Source: JAAUTT01 sp038213375 (GTDB taxonomy: Bacteria > Bacteroidota > Bacteroidia > Bacteroidales > JAAUTT01). From it: a DNA stretch of 64,000 bases. The notes beneath the pieces are model-generated. The model saw only the letters and a program-made list of their open reading frames with translations, did no database searches and was not told where the DNA came from. The DNA is taken from contig JBBQTB010000005.1 of NCBI GenBank assembly GCA_038213375.1, positions 62,001 through 126,000 on the forward strand, written 5' to 3'. Made by a program: the position numbers and the translations under genes. Shown here in pieces: positions 27,924 to 37,454 of this stretch (positions within the stretch are counted from its first letter, which is position 1; each line of letters starts with the position of its first letter).

Positions 27924-29705
27924 TTATAGTTGAATGTCGAGTATAACGTTTTGTCCGTTACGTTTTACTTCCACTTTAATCTTGTCGCCTGAATTACTTT
28001 TGCCTAATTGAAACATGTAATCCTGAATGTTTTTTATTGAGGCCCCATTAATAGTGATAATGATATCGTCTTTGAGCACTCCACCCTTTTCTGCAGGACG
28101 CCCTTTGGTTACTGCATCTACACGTACACCATTATTCTCAGTTGAAGCAAAATCAGGCATAATACCCATCGAAACTTTATAAGGTCTGGAATTTGTAGTT
28201 TCGACCGGTGAATCAACTTCTTTAAAAGTGAGTGCTTTGGAACGATTTGCAAAATCTACTGCCAAATCATAAGCAAAACTTGCTATTTCTTCCATCCCGT
28301 TGTAATTGATTTTATCGGGCGTGTCGGAGGGTGTATGATAATCAGTATGTAAATCGGTCATGAGAAATAGAACGGGAATGTTTTTAGAATAAAACGACGA
28401 ATGGTCGGATGGTCCTGTACCGCCCGGATGAAAGATCGGTTTAAAAGAATACTTCTTCAAGTAAGTTTTTACGATGGTGTCCATCTCGAGCGCTGTTCCA
28501 TTTCCATAAATCTGAAGCGCTTTTTTTTCATTTAATCGTCCAACCATATCCAGATTAATCATTGTCTTTATCGATGCCAGAGGAACTAAAGGATTGTTCA
28601 CAAAATATTTTGAGCCGAGCAACCCCTCTTCCTCAGCGTCAAACGTAATAAAGAGAATACTTCGCTTTAAAAGATTTTTCTGCTTTGATAATTTTTGAGC
28701 CAGACCCATCACCATTGAAGCACCTGAGGCATTGTCGTCCGCACCGTAATGAACAGCTATGGTATCGGGTTTTCTGGAACCGGAACCCTGACCACCCATT
28801 CCAAGATGATCATAATGTCCACCGATAACGATGTATTCATTTTTCAGTACAGGATCATTTCCAGGCAAAAACCCTATTACATTCCGTGTCTGAGCTTTTT
28901 TCTGCTGAACATCAGTAATCAGCTTTATTTTTAAGGGCATCTCAAACGATACTGGTTTACGCATCTCTTTAATTAATTTTTCCTGATCTCCAATGGTGGT
29001 GGAAGAGTATTTGAATAGTGAATCGGCAACAGCTCTTTTGATATGAATAACCGGAATCCCTGACGTGCTTTGTCCTCCTCTCAAATTAATCAGGTCATCT
29101 GATTTATCAACCATTTTTGGTGATACCAGAATTACTGCTTTGGCGCCTTTCTCTTTTGCGAGTAGCACTTTATTTCTATCACCATTATATCGGTTGAAAA
29201 CGCTCACATTTTTATCGTAATCAGGATCTCCCCTGAAAATTATCACAGCTTTATTTTTCACGTCTATCGATTTGTAATCATCCCATTTCAGCGAATCCTG
29301 ATTAATCGAAAATCCATACCCAGCAAAAACTACAGAACATTGTGCCGTATCGCTTGATGAATATGCCACAGGAATAAAATCTTTTTCAGGTTTTGGAAAG
29401 TAGGTTCCAATATTGAAAAGATTGTTTTTCCCAATTTGGGTAGATGTAATGACGTCGAAATTTTGAAAACCTTTATCTGCGAAAAATGTCAGTCCATCCT
29501 TTTTAAATGCTTTGTAAATAAAATCGGAAGCTTTTATACTTTCAGGCGTTCCCGGATATCGACCTTTTAATTCAGGTGATGCTAAATAGTAGACCTTTTC
29601 TTTGAATTGGTATGAGGCAATTCCTGATCCAGCTTTTCGAGTGGGAGAGCAGCTACTGAATATCAGAACTAAAGCTATTAATGATGGTATAAATTTTGCG
29701 TTCAT
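27924..29705 (-). CDS. M28-family metallopeptidase lipoprotein with PA and PDZ domains
   Basis: This 593-aa protein begins with a lipoprotein signal peptide (LIALVLIFSSCS). A PA-type insert (about 110-230, with VIFRGDPDYDKN and KEKGAKAVILVSP) precedes the M28 catalytic domain (about 270-490). Zinc ligands and catalytic residues are visible in GGHYDHLG, GADDNASG, FDAEEEGLLGS, NLDMVGRL and TDLHTDYHTPSDTPDKI. A C-terminal PDZ domain (about 515-593, RPAEKGGVLKDDIIITINGASI) completes it. It is a dinuclear zinc aminopeptidase of the envelope. Whether it degrades dietary-type peptides or processes surface proteins is not shown. Confidence 0.93.
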   Translation of the reverse strand: MNAKFIPSLIALVLIFSSCSPTRKAGSGIASYQFKEKVYYLASPELKGRYPGTPESIKASDFIYKAFKKDGLTFFADKGFQNFDVITSTQIGKNNLFNIGTYFPKPEKDFIPVAYSSSDTAQCSVVFAGYGFSINQDSLKWDDYKSIDVKNKAVIIFRGDPDYDKNVSVFNRYNGDRNKVLLAKEKGAKAVILVSPKMVDKSDDLINLRGGQSTSGIPVIHIKRAVADSLFKYSSTTIGDQEKLIKEMRKPVSFEMPLKIKLITDVQQKKAQTRNVIGFLPGNDPVLKNEYIVIGGHYDHLGMGGQGSGSRKPDTIAVHYGADDNASGASMVMGLAQKLSKQKNLLKRSILFITFDAEEEGLLGSKYFVNNPLVPLASIKTMINLDMVGRLNEKKALQIYGNGTALEMDTIVKTYLKKYSFKPIFHPGGTGPSDHSSFYSKNIPVLFLMTDLHTDYHTPSDTPDKINYNGMEEIASFAYDLAVDFANRSKALTFKEVDSPVETTNSRPYKVSMGIMPDFASTENNGVRVDAVTKGRPAEKGGVLKDDIIITINGASIKNIQDYMFQLGKSNSGDKIKVEVKRNGQNVILDIQL

Positions 29706-29885
29706 ATTGTTGAGATTTTAAGATATAGGCATCAAAAATAAACGATTCTTTTAAGTAAGTCAACCTTCTTATCAATATATCTTAAATATTAATAAACACA
29801 AAACTAAATGTCTCTTTAAAACGCTATAACGTGAAATACTTTTTATTTTTTTATGAGAAAGGCATAAAATTCCATAAAAAATATT

Positions 29886-29893
29886 TATATTTG
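29886..29893 (+). promoter_or_regulatory. Candidate -7 box of the tetR/efflux operon
   Basis: TATATTTG fits TAnnTTTG exactly. It lies 10 nt before the palindromic operator and 53 nt before the TetR start codon, so the operator would overlap the transcription start. Confidence 0.55.
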
Positions 29894-29903
29894 ACCACTT
29901 GGT

Positions 29904-29932
29904 TAAACCATTTAATTAAACCAAATGGTTTA
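29904..29932. promoter_or_regulatory. Palindromic operator, probably of the TetR regulator
   Basis: Perfect 10-bp arms (TAAACCATTT and AAATGGTTTA) with a 9-bp spacer that itself contains a third AAACC element. Position just downstream of a -7 box and 15 nt before the TetR gene is typical of autorepression. Binding by this TetR is inference. Confidence 0.7.
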
Positions 29933-29946
29933 TTTAATTATTTAAA

Positions 29947-30570
29947 ATGACTGAACAAGAAAAACCTACAGAGGAGATAATATTTGATGCAGCACAAAAA
30001 GTTTTTGTACTGAAAGGTTTTGATGGTGCCCGGATGCATGAAATAGCTGAGGAAGCTGGTATCAATAAAGCGTTACTTCATTATTATTACCGTACAAAAG
30101 AAAAACTTTTCAGAGCTATTTTTGAACGGGTATTAGGTTATATAATTCCAAAAGTGCTTGCTTTTGTGGAATCGGATGAGCCAATATTTTCGAAAATTGA
30201 ATTCTTTGTGAGTACGTATATCGATTTATTGATTAAAAATCCTTACATACCAAATTTTGTCATCAGCGAGCTTAACCGTAACCCGGATAATATTGCTGAT
30301 ATGCTTGGCGGTTTAATGGTTAAAAACGATGCATTTAAAAAGTTTACAATAATGATAAATCAGGAAATGGAAAAAGGCACAATACGTTCTATTCCTCCAG
30401 AGCAGCTCATTGTTAATATGATAAGTCTTTGCATTTTTCCATTCGTAGCACGTCCAATTATTCAGGGTATTATTTTTAAAAATGATAAAACAAAATATCA
30501 GGATTTTCTGGTAAGCCGAAAAAAGGAAGTAACATCTTTTATAATTAATTCGATAAAAATTGAAAAATAA
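29947..30570 (+). CDS. TetR/AcrR-family transcriptional regulator of the efflux operon
   Basis: This 207-aa protein has an N-terminal helix-turn-helix (about residues 8-55: IIFDAAQKVFVLKGFDGARMHEIAEEAGINKALLHYYYRTKEKLF in pieces, the classic TetR signature) and a ligand-binding C-terminal helical domain with a C-terminal TetR_C-like segment. Its stop codon overlaps the start of the TolC gene by one base, so it is the first gene of the export operon. The same gene order (TetR, adaptor, ABC ATPases, ABC-2 permeases) is known for CecR-YbhGFSR in enterobacteria. The inducer is unknown. Confidence 0.92.
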   Translation: MTEQEKPTEEIIFDAAQKVFVLKGFDGARMHEIAEEAGINKALLHYYYRTKEKLFRAIFERVLGYIIPKVLAFVESDEPIFSKIEFFVSTYIDLLIKNPYIPNFVISELNRNPDNIADMLGGLMVKNDAFKKFTIMINQEMEKGTIRSIPPEQLIVNMISLCIFPFVARPIIQGIIFKNDKTKYQDFLVSRKKEVTSFIINSIKIEK

Positions 30571-31871
30571 TGTATATGAAGCGATTTTATAAACACTTAA
30601 AACAATGTTTTGGTTTGGCGTGTTTGATTCTAAATAATTCAATACTATTTGGGCAGAACAACCCAATTGTAACTTTGCAATATTGTCAGTTCGAAGCTAT
30701 AAATAATTTTCCTTCTGCAAAAGATAAAGCTTCACTGCAAGCGGCTTCGGAATTACGCCTTAAGATTGTAGATATAGCAAAATTACCAACATTTAGTCTT
30801 AATGGTCAGGCAACATATCAATCGGATGTTATCAATATAAATTTGCCTTTAGCCAATGGAAATCAAATGTCAATTAACCAGGCTAAAGATCAGTATAAAG
30901 CGACTCTTGACGTAAATCAGTTGATTTTTGACGGCGGCGTCACAATGCATAACCGAAAAGTGGAGGGGTCATCTCTGGCTAACAATATTCAGCAAGTGGA
31001 AGTCGATATTTTCAAAATTCGTGAACAAGTTAATAATATGTATTTTATGTTATTGACATTGCAGGAATCTCAAAAATTATTATCAACTACGTTTGCTGAA
31101 ATTAAAGAACGTGAGAAGGTTGTAGCGTCATCGGTTAAAAATGGAGTGTTGATTTCATCCGATCTGGACGTTTTATTAGCCGAACGATTGAAAATTGAAC
31201 AGCAATTGGACGATATTAAATATAATCGGAAAGCGGCAGTGAATATATTATCTATTTTGATAAGTAAACCTATTGCAGATAGCTCCAAATTCGAACTGCC
31301 CTTGGTTGAATTGAAAGATTCAACAACTATCAATCGCCCTGAATATAAGCTATTTGATCTCCAGGGAAAACAAATTGATGAAAACAAACAGTTAATAAGC
31401 ACAATTCGAATGCCTAAAGTGTATGCTTTTGCCCAGGCTGGTTACGGCCGTCCGGGCTTGAATATGCTTAGTGATAAGTTTAACCAGTTTTATATTGTTG
31501 GAGCAACATTGAAGTGGACCATATGGGATTGGAATAAGAACAATCGTGAACGGCAAATACTTGATATTCAAAAACAGATGATTACAACACGCCGTGAAAC
31601 ATTTGATAAAAACCTTAACATTGATTTGCAAAATAAGTTATCTGCCATTCAAAAAATAGAAGAGTACATTAAACGAGATTCCGAGATTGTTGAAATTCGT
31701 ATTCGTGTAGCACAATCAGCGGCATCCCGGTTGGAACATGGTGTAATTACCTCAACCGACTATTTAACCGAATTGAATGCCGAAACCATTGCCAAAATCA
31801 ATTTTGAAACTCATAAAATCCAATTAATTCAGGCTAAGGCTAACTACATGTTAACCAAAGGTGTTTTTTAA
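30570..31871 (+). CDS. TolC-family outer-membrane efflux protein
   Basis: This 433-aa protein has a signal peptide (residues about 3-29, ending FGQN). Two long helical-hairpin halves follow, the TolC duplication: first half with KDKASLQAASELRLKIVDIAKLPTFSLNGQATYQS around residue 50-90, second half with KVYAFAQAGYGRPGL and DLQNKLSAIQKIEEYIKRDSEIVEIR. It would form the outer-membrane channel for the adaptor and ABC transporter encoded next. Start codon overlaps the TetR stop; an ATG two codons later is an alternative. Confidence 0.9.
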   Translation: MYMKRFYKHLKQCFGLACLILNNSILFGQNNPIVTLQYCQFEAINNFPSAKDKASLQAASELRLKIVDIAKLPTFSLNGQATYQSDVININLPLANGNQMSINQAKDQYKATLDVNQLIFDGGVTMHNRKVEGSSLANNIQQVEVDIFKIREQVNNMYFMLLTLQESQKLLSTTFAEIKEREKVVASSVKNGVLISSDLDVLLAERLKIEQQLDDIKYNRKAAVNILSILISKPIADSSKFELPLVELKDSTTINRPEYKLFDLQGKQIDENKQLISTIRMPKVYAFAQAGYGRPGLNMLSDKFNQFYIVGATLKWTIWDWNKNNRERQILDIQKQMITTRRETFDKNLNIDLQNKLSAIQKIEEYIKRDSEIVEIRIRVAQSAASRLEHGVITSTDYLTELNAETIAKINFETHKIQLIQAKANYMLTKGVF

Positions 31872-31895
31872 GTTACAAATTATAAAATTAAGTAT

Positions 31896-32777
31896 ATGAG
31901 AACATTGTTTTTAGTAACCATTTCAGTTTTCTTTTCTTTATCTTGTTCAAATAAAAACGGAAAATCCGATGCTTTTGGCAATTTTGAAACTGTTGAAGTA
32001 CTTGTTTCTTCTGAAATGTCGGGCAAACTTATCCAATTTTCTGCTGAAGAAGGAAAAATATATAATAAAGGGGATAAAATTGGATTGGTTGACACCATTC
32101 AACTGTCGTTGAAGCGTGAACAAATTGTAGCCCAGCGGAAAGCTTCATCATCAAAAACTGGAAATATTCAATCGCAAATCGATGTTCAGGATGAAACAAA
32201 GAAGACCTTGATGATTGATAAAGATCGAATTGAAAAATTAGTAAAAGATAAAGCTGCACCTACCAGGCAACTCGACGATATAAATGGTAAAATTAACGTG
32301 GTAGAAAGCCAGATTTTATCTATTAGAACTCAAAACAGTGCCGTTTTAAGCGAAATTACAGCACTGGATCGTCAGATCGACCAGATTGCCGATCAGATTA
32401 ACCGTTGCAAAGTTATAAATCCTATTAAAGGTACCATTCTCGAAAAATATGTAGAACCTACAGAAATTGTGATGCCTGGAAAAACATTATATAAAATTGC
32501 TGATTTGGAACAAATGAATCTCAGGGTTTATATTAGTGGAGCACAGCTATCGGCAGTTAAAATCGGACAAAGAGTAAACGTGCTTATTGATAAAGATGTA
32601 AAAGAAAAAGAAACGTTAGAAGGAATCGTTACATGGATTTCATCACAGGCTGAATTTACTCCAAAAATTATTCAAACCAAAGAGGAAAGAGTGAATCTGG
32701 TGTATGCCATGAAAATATCGGTTAAAAATGATGGTCGGTTAAAAATTGGAATGCCGGGTGAAGTAAGGTTTCAATAA
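31896..32777 (+). CDS. HlyD/YbhG-type periplasmic adaptor lipoprotein
   Basis: This 293-aa membrane-fusion protein has a lipobox ending FSLSC (Cys about 17). A half-lipoyl motif (LIQFSAEEGKIYNKGDKIGLVD), a coiled-coil hairpin (about 75-175) and the second lipoyl half (INPIKGTILEKYVEPTEIVMPGKTLYKIAD) follow. A beta-barrel part ends with KIGMPGEVRF. It links the inner-membrane ABC complex to the TolC-like channel. Located 24 nt after tolC and 18 nt before the first ABC ATPase. Confidence 0.9.
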   Translation: MRTLFLVTISVFFSLSCSNKNGKSDAFGNFETVEVLVSSEMSGKLIQFSAEEGKIYNKGDKIGLVDTIQLSLKREQIVAQRKASSSKTGNIQSQIDVQDETKKTLMIDKDRIEKLVKDKAAPTRQLDDINGKINVVESQILSIRTQNSAVLSEITALDRQIDQIADQINRCKVINPIKGTILEKYVEPTEIVMPGKTLYKIADLEQMNLRVYISGAQLSAVKIGQRVNVLIDKDVKEKETLEGIVTWISSQAEFTPKIIQTKEERVNLVYAMKISVKNDGRLKIGMPGEVRFQ

Positions 32778-32795
32778 TACAATTAATTTATTGAT

Positions 32796-33725
32796 ATGTC
32801 ATTTATTATTGCAGAGAATATTTCAAAATCGTATGGGCATATAAAAGCTATCAGTGATATGTCTTTCGATGTAAAAAAAAATGAGTTATTCGGATTTATT
32901 GGACCTGACGGTGCCGGAAAAACTACACTTTTTCGGATATTCACTACATTACTCCTGCCCGATACCGGAAAAATATCCATTAATAATTGGGATATCGTTA
33001 AGGACTATAAAACCATTCGAAAAAATATCGGCTATATGCCCGGTAGGTTCTCCCTATACCAGGATCTGACTGTTGAAGAGAACCTTACTTTTTTTGCTAC
33101 TATTTTTGGAACCACCATAAAAGAAAACTATGAACTCATTCGAGACATCTATGTTCAGATAGAGCCATTTAAAACCAGACCGGCCGGAAAATTATCCGGC
33201 GGGATGAAGCAAAAACTGGCCTTGTGTTGCGCTCTCATTCATAAGCCTGAATTTTTGGTGCTTGACGAACCCACTACAGGAGTTGACTCTGTGTCACGAA
33301 AGGAGTTTTGGGAAATGCTTAAAAAACTTCGAAATAACGGAATAACCATTGTAGTATCAACACCTTATATGGATGAAGCCAGTCTTTGTGATAGAGTGGC
33401 CTTGATGCAAGATGGAAAAATCATGCAAATTGACACACCCGAGGGAGTGATAAGCAAGTTTCATAAGCCGCTTTATGCCATCCGATCCGATAATATGTAT
33501 AAGCTAAAAGATGATTTGCTACATTATCCTGACTGTGATAGTGTTCATATTTTTGGTCAAAACCTTCATTATACCTCAAAAAAGGTTGAATTGAGTATTA
33601 CTGATTTAACAAAATATCTTGAAGACAGAAAACACTCTGGAATTTCTGTGGAACAGATAAATGCTGGTATAGAAGATTGTTTTATTGCCTTAATGACTGA
33701 AAATAGCCTGGAAAATGCAAAATAA
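32796..33725 (+). CDS. ABC transporter ATPase (first half of a YbhF-like pair)
   Basis: This 309-aa ATPase has Walker A GPDGAGKTT, Q-loop region NIGYMPGRFSLYQDL, signature LSGGMKQKLAL, Walker B FLVLDEPTTGVD and the H-loop position occupied by STPYMDEAS (a threonine-proline in place of the usual TTH). The C-terminal 90 residues are a divergent extension (LYAIRSDNMYKLKDDLLHYPD). In E. coli YbhF this domain and the next one are fused; here they are separate genes overlapping by 11 nt. The missing switch histidine suggests reduced or asymmetric hydrolysis at this site (inference). Confidence 0.92.
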   Translation: MSFIIAENISKSYGHIKAISDMSFDVKKNELFGFIGPDGAGKTTLFRIFTTLLLPDTGKISINNWDIVKDYKTIRKNIGYMPGRFSLYQDLTVEENLTFFATIFGTTIKENYELIRDIYVQIEPFKTRPAGKLSGGMKQKLALCCALIHKPEFLVLDEPTTGVDSVSRKEFWEMLKKLRNNGITIVVSTPYMDEASLCDRVALMQDGKIMQIDTPEGVISKFHKPLYAIRSDNMYKLKDDLLHYPDCDSVHIFGQNLHYTSKKVELSITDLTKYLEDRKHSGISVEQINAGIEDCFIALMTENSLENAK

Positions 33726-34452
33726 AGAACCTGTTATCGTTGTCCGGAATCTTGTAAAAAAATTTGGAAACTTCGTGGCCAACGATAATCTGAATTTTGA
33801 AGTTTACCGGGGCGAAGTATTTGGATTTCTCGGAGCCAATGGCGCGGGAAAGACAACCGCAATGCGCATATTATGTGGGTTATCAAGTCCAACTTCAGGT
33901 AAAGTATCTATTGGTGGTTTCGATGCATACACCCAGAGTGAGAAGATAAAAAAAAATATTGGATACATGAGCCAGAAATTCTCGTTGTACGACGATTTAA
34001 CCGTTCGCGAAAACATCAGGTTTTATGCCGGCATTTATCACATTCCTACAAAAATAATACGGTCGCGAACCAACGAATTGTTACAAAAGCTTGGTTTAGA
34101 ACATGCCCGCGATAAACTTATTAGTGATATCCCTTTAGGATGGAAACAAAAACTAGCATTTTCCATTGCTATTTTTCATGAACCCGGCATTGTATTTCTC
34201 GATGAACCCACTGGTGGTGTCGACCCAATTACTCGGCGGCAGTTTTGGGATATGATCTACGAAACAGCACACCGGGGAATTACAGTTTTTGTTACAACAC
34301 ATTATATGGATGAAGCGGAATATTGCGATCGCGTATCCATAATGGTAGACGGAAAAATTGCCGATTTGGATACTCCCGGCAATCTTAAAATAAAACATGA
34401 GGCTGCCAATATGGATGAAGTGTTTCAAAAATTAGCACGGACAAAAGTTTAG
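33715..34452 (+). CDS. ABC transporter ATPase (second half of a YbhF-like pair)
   Basis: This 245-aa ATPase has Walker A GANGAGKTT, Q-loop NIGYMSQKFSLYDDL, a degenerate signature IPLGWKQKLAF in place of LSGG, Walker B VFLDEPTGGVDP and the H-loop VTTHYMDEAEYCDRV. The altered signature with LGW is what the second domain of YbhF-type proteins shows, while the switch His is intact, so the two subunits complement each other. It overlaps the preceding gene by 11 nt and ends 61 nt before the first permease. Confidence 0.93.
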   Translation: MQNKEPVIVVRNLVKKFGNFVANDNLNFEVYRGEVFGFLGANGAGKTTAMRILCGLSSPTSGKVSIGGFDAYTQSEKIKKNIGYMSQKFSLYDDLTVRENIRFYAGIYHIPTKIIRSRTNELLQKLGLEHARDKLISDIPLGWKQKLAFSIAIFHEPGIVFLDEPTGGVDPITRRQFWDMIYETAHRGITVFVTTHYMDEAEYCDRVSIMVDGKIADLDTPGNLKIKHEAANMDEVFQKLARTKV

Positions 34453-34513
34453 CAATCATTTGAAAATTTGAGATGAGGGATATTTTAATGCCAACAATAA
34501 CAAGTAACCGGTT

Positions 34514-35620
34514 ATGAAACGATTTTGGGGATTTGTCATCAAAGAGTTTTACCATATTTTCAGGGATAAACGAACTATGATCGTTTTATTCGGTATGCCT
34601 ATCGCCCAGTTATTACTTTTTGGGTTCGTCATCACCAATGAAATTAAGGACATAAAAATCGCAATATTAGACTATTCGAAAGATAAAGTAACTCGCGATC
34701 TAAGTTTAAAAATTCTTTCATCGGGTTATTTTAAACTCGATAGTTACCTTAAAAATGCGAATCAGATAGAGGAAACATTTCGGAAAGGAAATGTAAAAGA
34801 GGTTATAGTTTTTGAATCAGGTTTTGCGGACAAGATGAATAAACCGGGAACAGCTAAATTTCAGATTCTTACTGATGCCAGCGATGCTAACACAGCAAAC
34901 CTGATATCGAACTATACCACTGCTATTGTGATGGATTATGTTAAAAAACAAAATAATAGCTTAGCCATACCGATGCAGATTATCCCAGAAGTAAGGATGA
35001 TGTACAATGAGCAGTTAAAAGGGGTATACATGTTTGTTCCGGGTATTATGGCAATGATACTTATGCTGATATCGGCCTTATTAACCTCAATTTCCATTGT
35101 TCGTGAAAAGGAGTTAGGTACCATGGAAATTTTGTTGGTTTCTCCATTAAAGCCAATACAGATCATAATAGGTAAAGTTACTCCTTATGTTTTACTTTCG
35201 TTTTTTAATGCCATTATGATTATTGTTCTTGGCAATTTGGTTTTTGGTATGCCCGTTCAGGGAAGCACATTATTGCTATTAGCTGAAAGTACCTTATATA
35301 TTGTATTAGCTCTATCTCTGGGAATTCTCATTTCAACCATTACGAATAGCCAGCAAACAGCGATGTTTATGTCTATGATGGCACTAATGTTACCAACTAT
35401 TCTATTGTCAGGATTTATTTTTCCGATCTCGAATATGCCTTTGATATTGCAGGCTCTTTGTCAAATTATGCCTCCACGTTGGTTTATAGTCATCATTAAA
35501 AACATTATGTTGAAAGGTACTGGTTTCTATTATGTCTGGTTTGAAACACTGGTATTATTAATAATGACTGCCCTGTTTATATTGTTAAGTTATAAAAAAT
35601 TCAAAATCAGACTAGAGTAG
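34514..35620 (+). CDS. ABC-2 type permease (YbhS/YbhR-like), first
   Basis: This 368-aa protein has one N-terminal membrane span (about 22-40), a large periplasmic domain (about 45-170) and five C-terminal spans. The ABC-2 hallmark SIVREKELGTMEILLVSPLKPIQIIIGKVTPY lies on the cytoplasmic coupling loop. It pairs with the permease at 35655 to form the membrane part of the exporter. Substrates of YbhFSR-type pumps include toxic cations and drugs; none can be named here. Confidence 0.92.
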   Translation: MKRFWGFVIKEFYHIFRDKRTMIVLFGMPIAQLLLFGFVITNEIKDIKIAILDYSKDKVTRDLSLKILSSGYFKLDSYLKNANQIEETFRKGNVKEVIVFESGFADKMNKPGTAKFQILTDASDANTANLISNYTTAIVMDYVKKQNNSLAIPMQIIPEVRMMYNEQLKGVYMFVPGIMAMILMLISALLTSISIVREKELGTMEILLVSPLKPIQIIIGKVTPYVLLSFFNAIMIIVLGNLVFGMPVQGSTLLLLAESTLYIVLALSLGILISTITNSQQTAMFMSMMALMLPTILLSGFIFPISNMPLILQALCQIMPPRWFIVIIKNIMLKGTGFYYVWFETLVLLIMTALFILLSYKKFKIRLE

Positions 35621-35654
35621 CCTTATTGTATATTCAAATTATAATTAACTGTTA

Positions 35655-36779
35655 ATGAGAACTATATTATTTTTACTGCAAAAGGAATTTATCCAGATAA
35701 AACGCAATAAAAGCATGTTGCCTATCATATTCGTAATTCCGTTAATTCAGTTAATCCTTCTTGTAAATGCAGCAACTTTGGAATTGAAGCATATTAATAT
35801 GTACGTTGTTGATAAAGAATTGAGCACAACAACACGGCAGTTAATTAATAAGTTTAAGGGTTCTCCATTTTTTGTAGTTAAAAGCGCTTCATTTTCTCTT
35901 GACGAAGCAATGAATGACCTCAAACGTGACAAAGTGGATGTTATTATACATATTCCTGCAGGGTTTGAGCGTGATTTGGTTCGGGAAAATAAAGCAAAAA
36001 TCCAGATCATAATTAATTCCATCAATGGCACTGTAGGAGGAATTGCCAATGCCTATGTAGGCAATATATTGAATGAATATAACAAAAAAATAGTAGCCGA
36101 TTGGGTGGGTATTGATTCCAAAGGAATTTCTTTCATTCCTTCAATATTGGTTACATCCTCATTCTGGTATAATCCTCAGTTGAATTACAAAACTTTTATG
36201 GTACCGGCTGTTTTGGTTTTTCTGATTACCATCATTGGAATGTTTCTTTCAGCATTATCCCTCGTAAGGGAAAAAGAATTGGGAACTATTGAACAAATTA
36301 ATGTGACTCCCATAAAAAAATATCAGTTTATAGCTGGCAAGCTAATCCCTTTTTGGTTTATCGCTCTTTTTGAGCTGGGAATAGGATTAATGGTAGGTAA
36401 ATTATTGTTTGATATACCGATAGTTGGAAGTATAGCGTTAGTTTTTGGTGTAGCTGCCATCTATCTTTTGGTGGTTTTAGGAATAGGACTATTTATATCC
36501 ACATTAGTAGATACACAGCAACAAGCCATGTTTGTAGCTTTCTTTTTCATATTGGTTTTTATATTGATGAGTGGCGTTTTTACTTCTGCAGAATGTATGC
36601 CCGAATGGGCTCAGAAGATGAATTATATAAACCCAATCTATTATTTTATCCGGGTAATTCGTATGATTTTACTAAAAGGTTCAGGTTTTCATGATATAAT
36701 AAAAGAGTTGAGTGCACTTTCATTATACGCGTGTTTTATACTTTCAATGGCTGTGTGGCGGTACCGGAAAGTTGCTTAA
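35655..36779 (+). CDS. ABC-2 type permease (YbhS/YbhR-like), second
   Basis: This 374-aa protein has the same architecture as its neighbour: an N-terminal span (about 23-38), a periplasmic domain (about 45-175) and five spans to the end. The coupling loop reads LVREKELGTIEQINVTPIKKYQFIAGKLIPFW. It lies 34 nt after the first permease and 24 nt before the SemiSWEET gene. It is a paralogue from duplication, as in YbhS/YbhR. Confidence 0.92.
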   Translation: MRTILFLLQKEFIQIKRNKSMLPIIFVIPLIQLILLVNAATLELKHINMYVVDKELSTTTRQLINKFKGSPFFVVKSASFSLDEAMNDLKRDKVDVIIHIPAGFERDLVRENKAKIQIIINSINGTVGGIANAYVGNILNEYNKKIVADWVGIDSKGISFIPSILVTSSFWYNPQLNYKTFMVPAVLVFLITIIGMFLSALSLVREKELGTIEQINVTPIKKYQFIAGKLIPFWFIALFELGIGLMVGKLLFDIPIVGSIALVFGVAAIYLLVVLGIGLFISTLVDTQQQAMFVAFFFILVFILMSGVFTSAECMPEWAQKMNYINPIYYFIRVIRMILLKGSGFHDIIKELSALSLYACFILSMAVWRYRKVA

Positions 36780-36803
36780 ATTCGCACCTTTTAAATTGTT
36801 TGG

Positions 36804-37061
36804 ATGAACATAGTAGAAATCATAGGTTATATGGCGGCTGCATTAACCACAGCAGGATTTGTGCCGCAGGTGTTAAAGGCATACAAAACCAGGCAGACAA
36901 AGGATATTTCACTGTGGATGTATGTTTTGCTGGTAGTTGGTATTATTCTTTGGTTGATTTATGGTATTTTTAATTGCATATGGCCAATAATAATTGCCAA
37001 TTCTGTTACGTTAACATTGGTAATACCCATTCTGATTTTAAAGATTTTTGAAAAAAAATAA
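36804..37061 (+). CDS. SemiSWEET-type sugar transporter
   Basis: This 85-aa protein has three membrane spans and the diagnostic PQ motif in GFVPQVLKAYKTRQTKDIS at residues 19-37, as in bacterial SemiSWEETs that dimerise to move sugars. A conserved Asn in the third span (IIIANSVTLTL) matches the substrate-site Asn. It follows the second permease by 24 nt and may be the last gene of the efflux transcript, although a functional link to the pump is not evident. Confidence 0.92.
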   Translation: MNIVEIIGYMAAALTTAGFVPQVLKAYKTRQTKDISLWMYVLLVVGIILWLIYGIFNCIWPIIIANSVTLTLVIPILILKIFEKK

Positions 37062-37454
37062 CTATAAAAGATTCAAAATATTAAGTTTTATTTTGAAACC
37101 TATTTTGTCGTTAAAATGATGAATAGAATGGGGTTCTAAAATATTTCAAAAAAAGGATAAATATAACCTTTAAAAAAACCTTTATAATTGCAGTTAAGAT
37201 TTACGATGCCAGTATATTAATTGAATATACTTATTATTTGATTTTCAAAACAACAAAAGTAGTTGTTTTTTTTAAACTGTACAATACCCCGCCATTGAGA
37301 TAAATCATCTTTTTCAATAAGGTAAATCATTTGAACAATATATAGTAAAATTTTAAAAAGCGTTAAATTAGTTTTCGAAAGCAATCAACAATCAATTTTT
37401 TAAAAAAGTGTCTTTGTTTGCTTTAAGCGATAATTAATATTAAAATTTACTACT
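37062..37454. other. AT-rich intergenic region with two hairpins, no gene seen
   Basis: 393 nt without a supportable coding frame. It holds a small inverted repeat (37211-37231, AGTATAT / ATATACT) and a terminator-like hairpin (37247-37269). The last 60 nt should contain the promoter of the small ORF at 37455, but no convincing -7/-33 pair was found. Confidence 0.5.
37247..37269 (+). terminator. Possible intrinsic terminator of the efflux/SemiSWEET operon
   Basis: AAAACAAC, 7-nt loop, GTTGTTTT followed by T4 and then AAAC. The stem is weak (only two G-C pairs) and lies 186 nt after the SemiSWEET stop, so the call is tentative. Confidence 0.4.
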
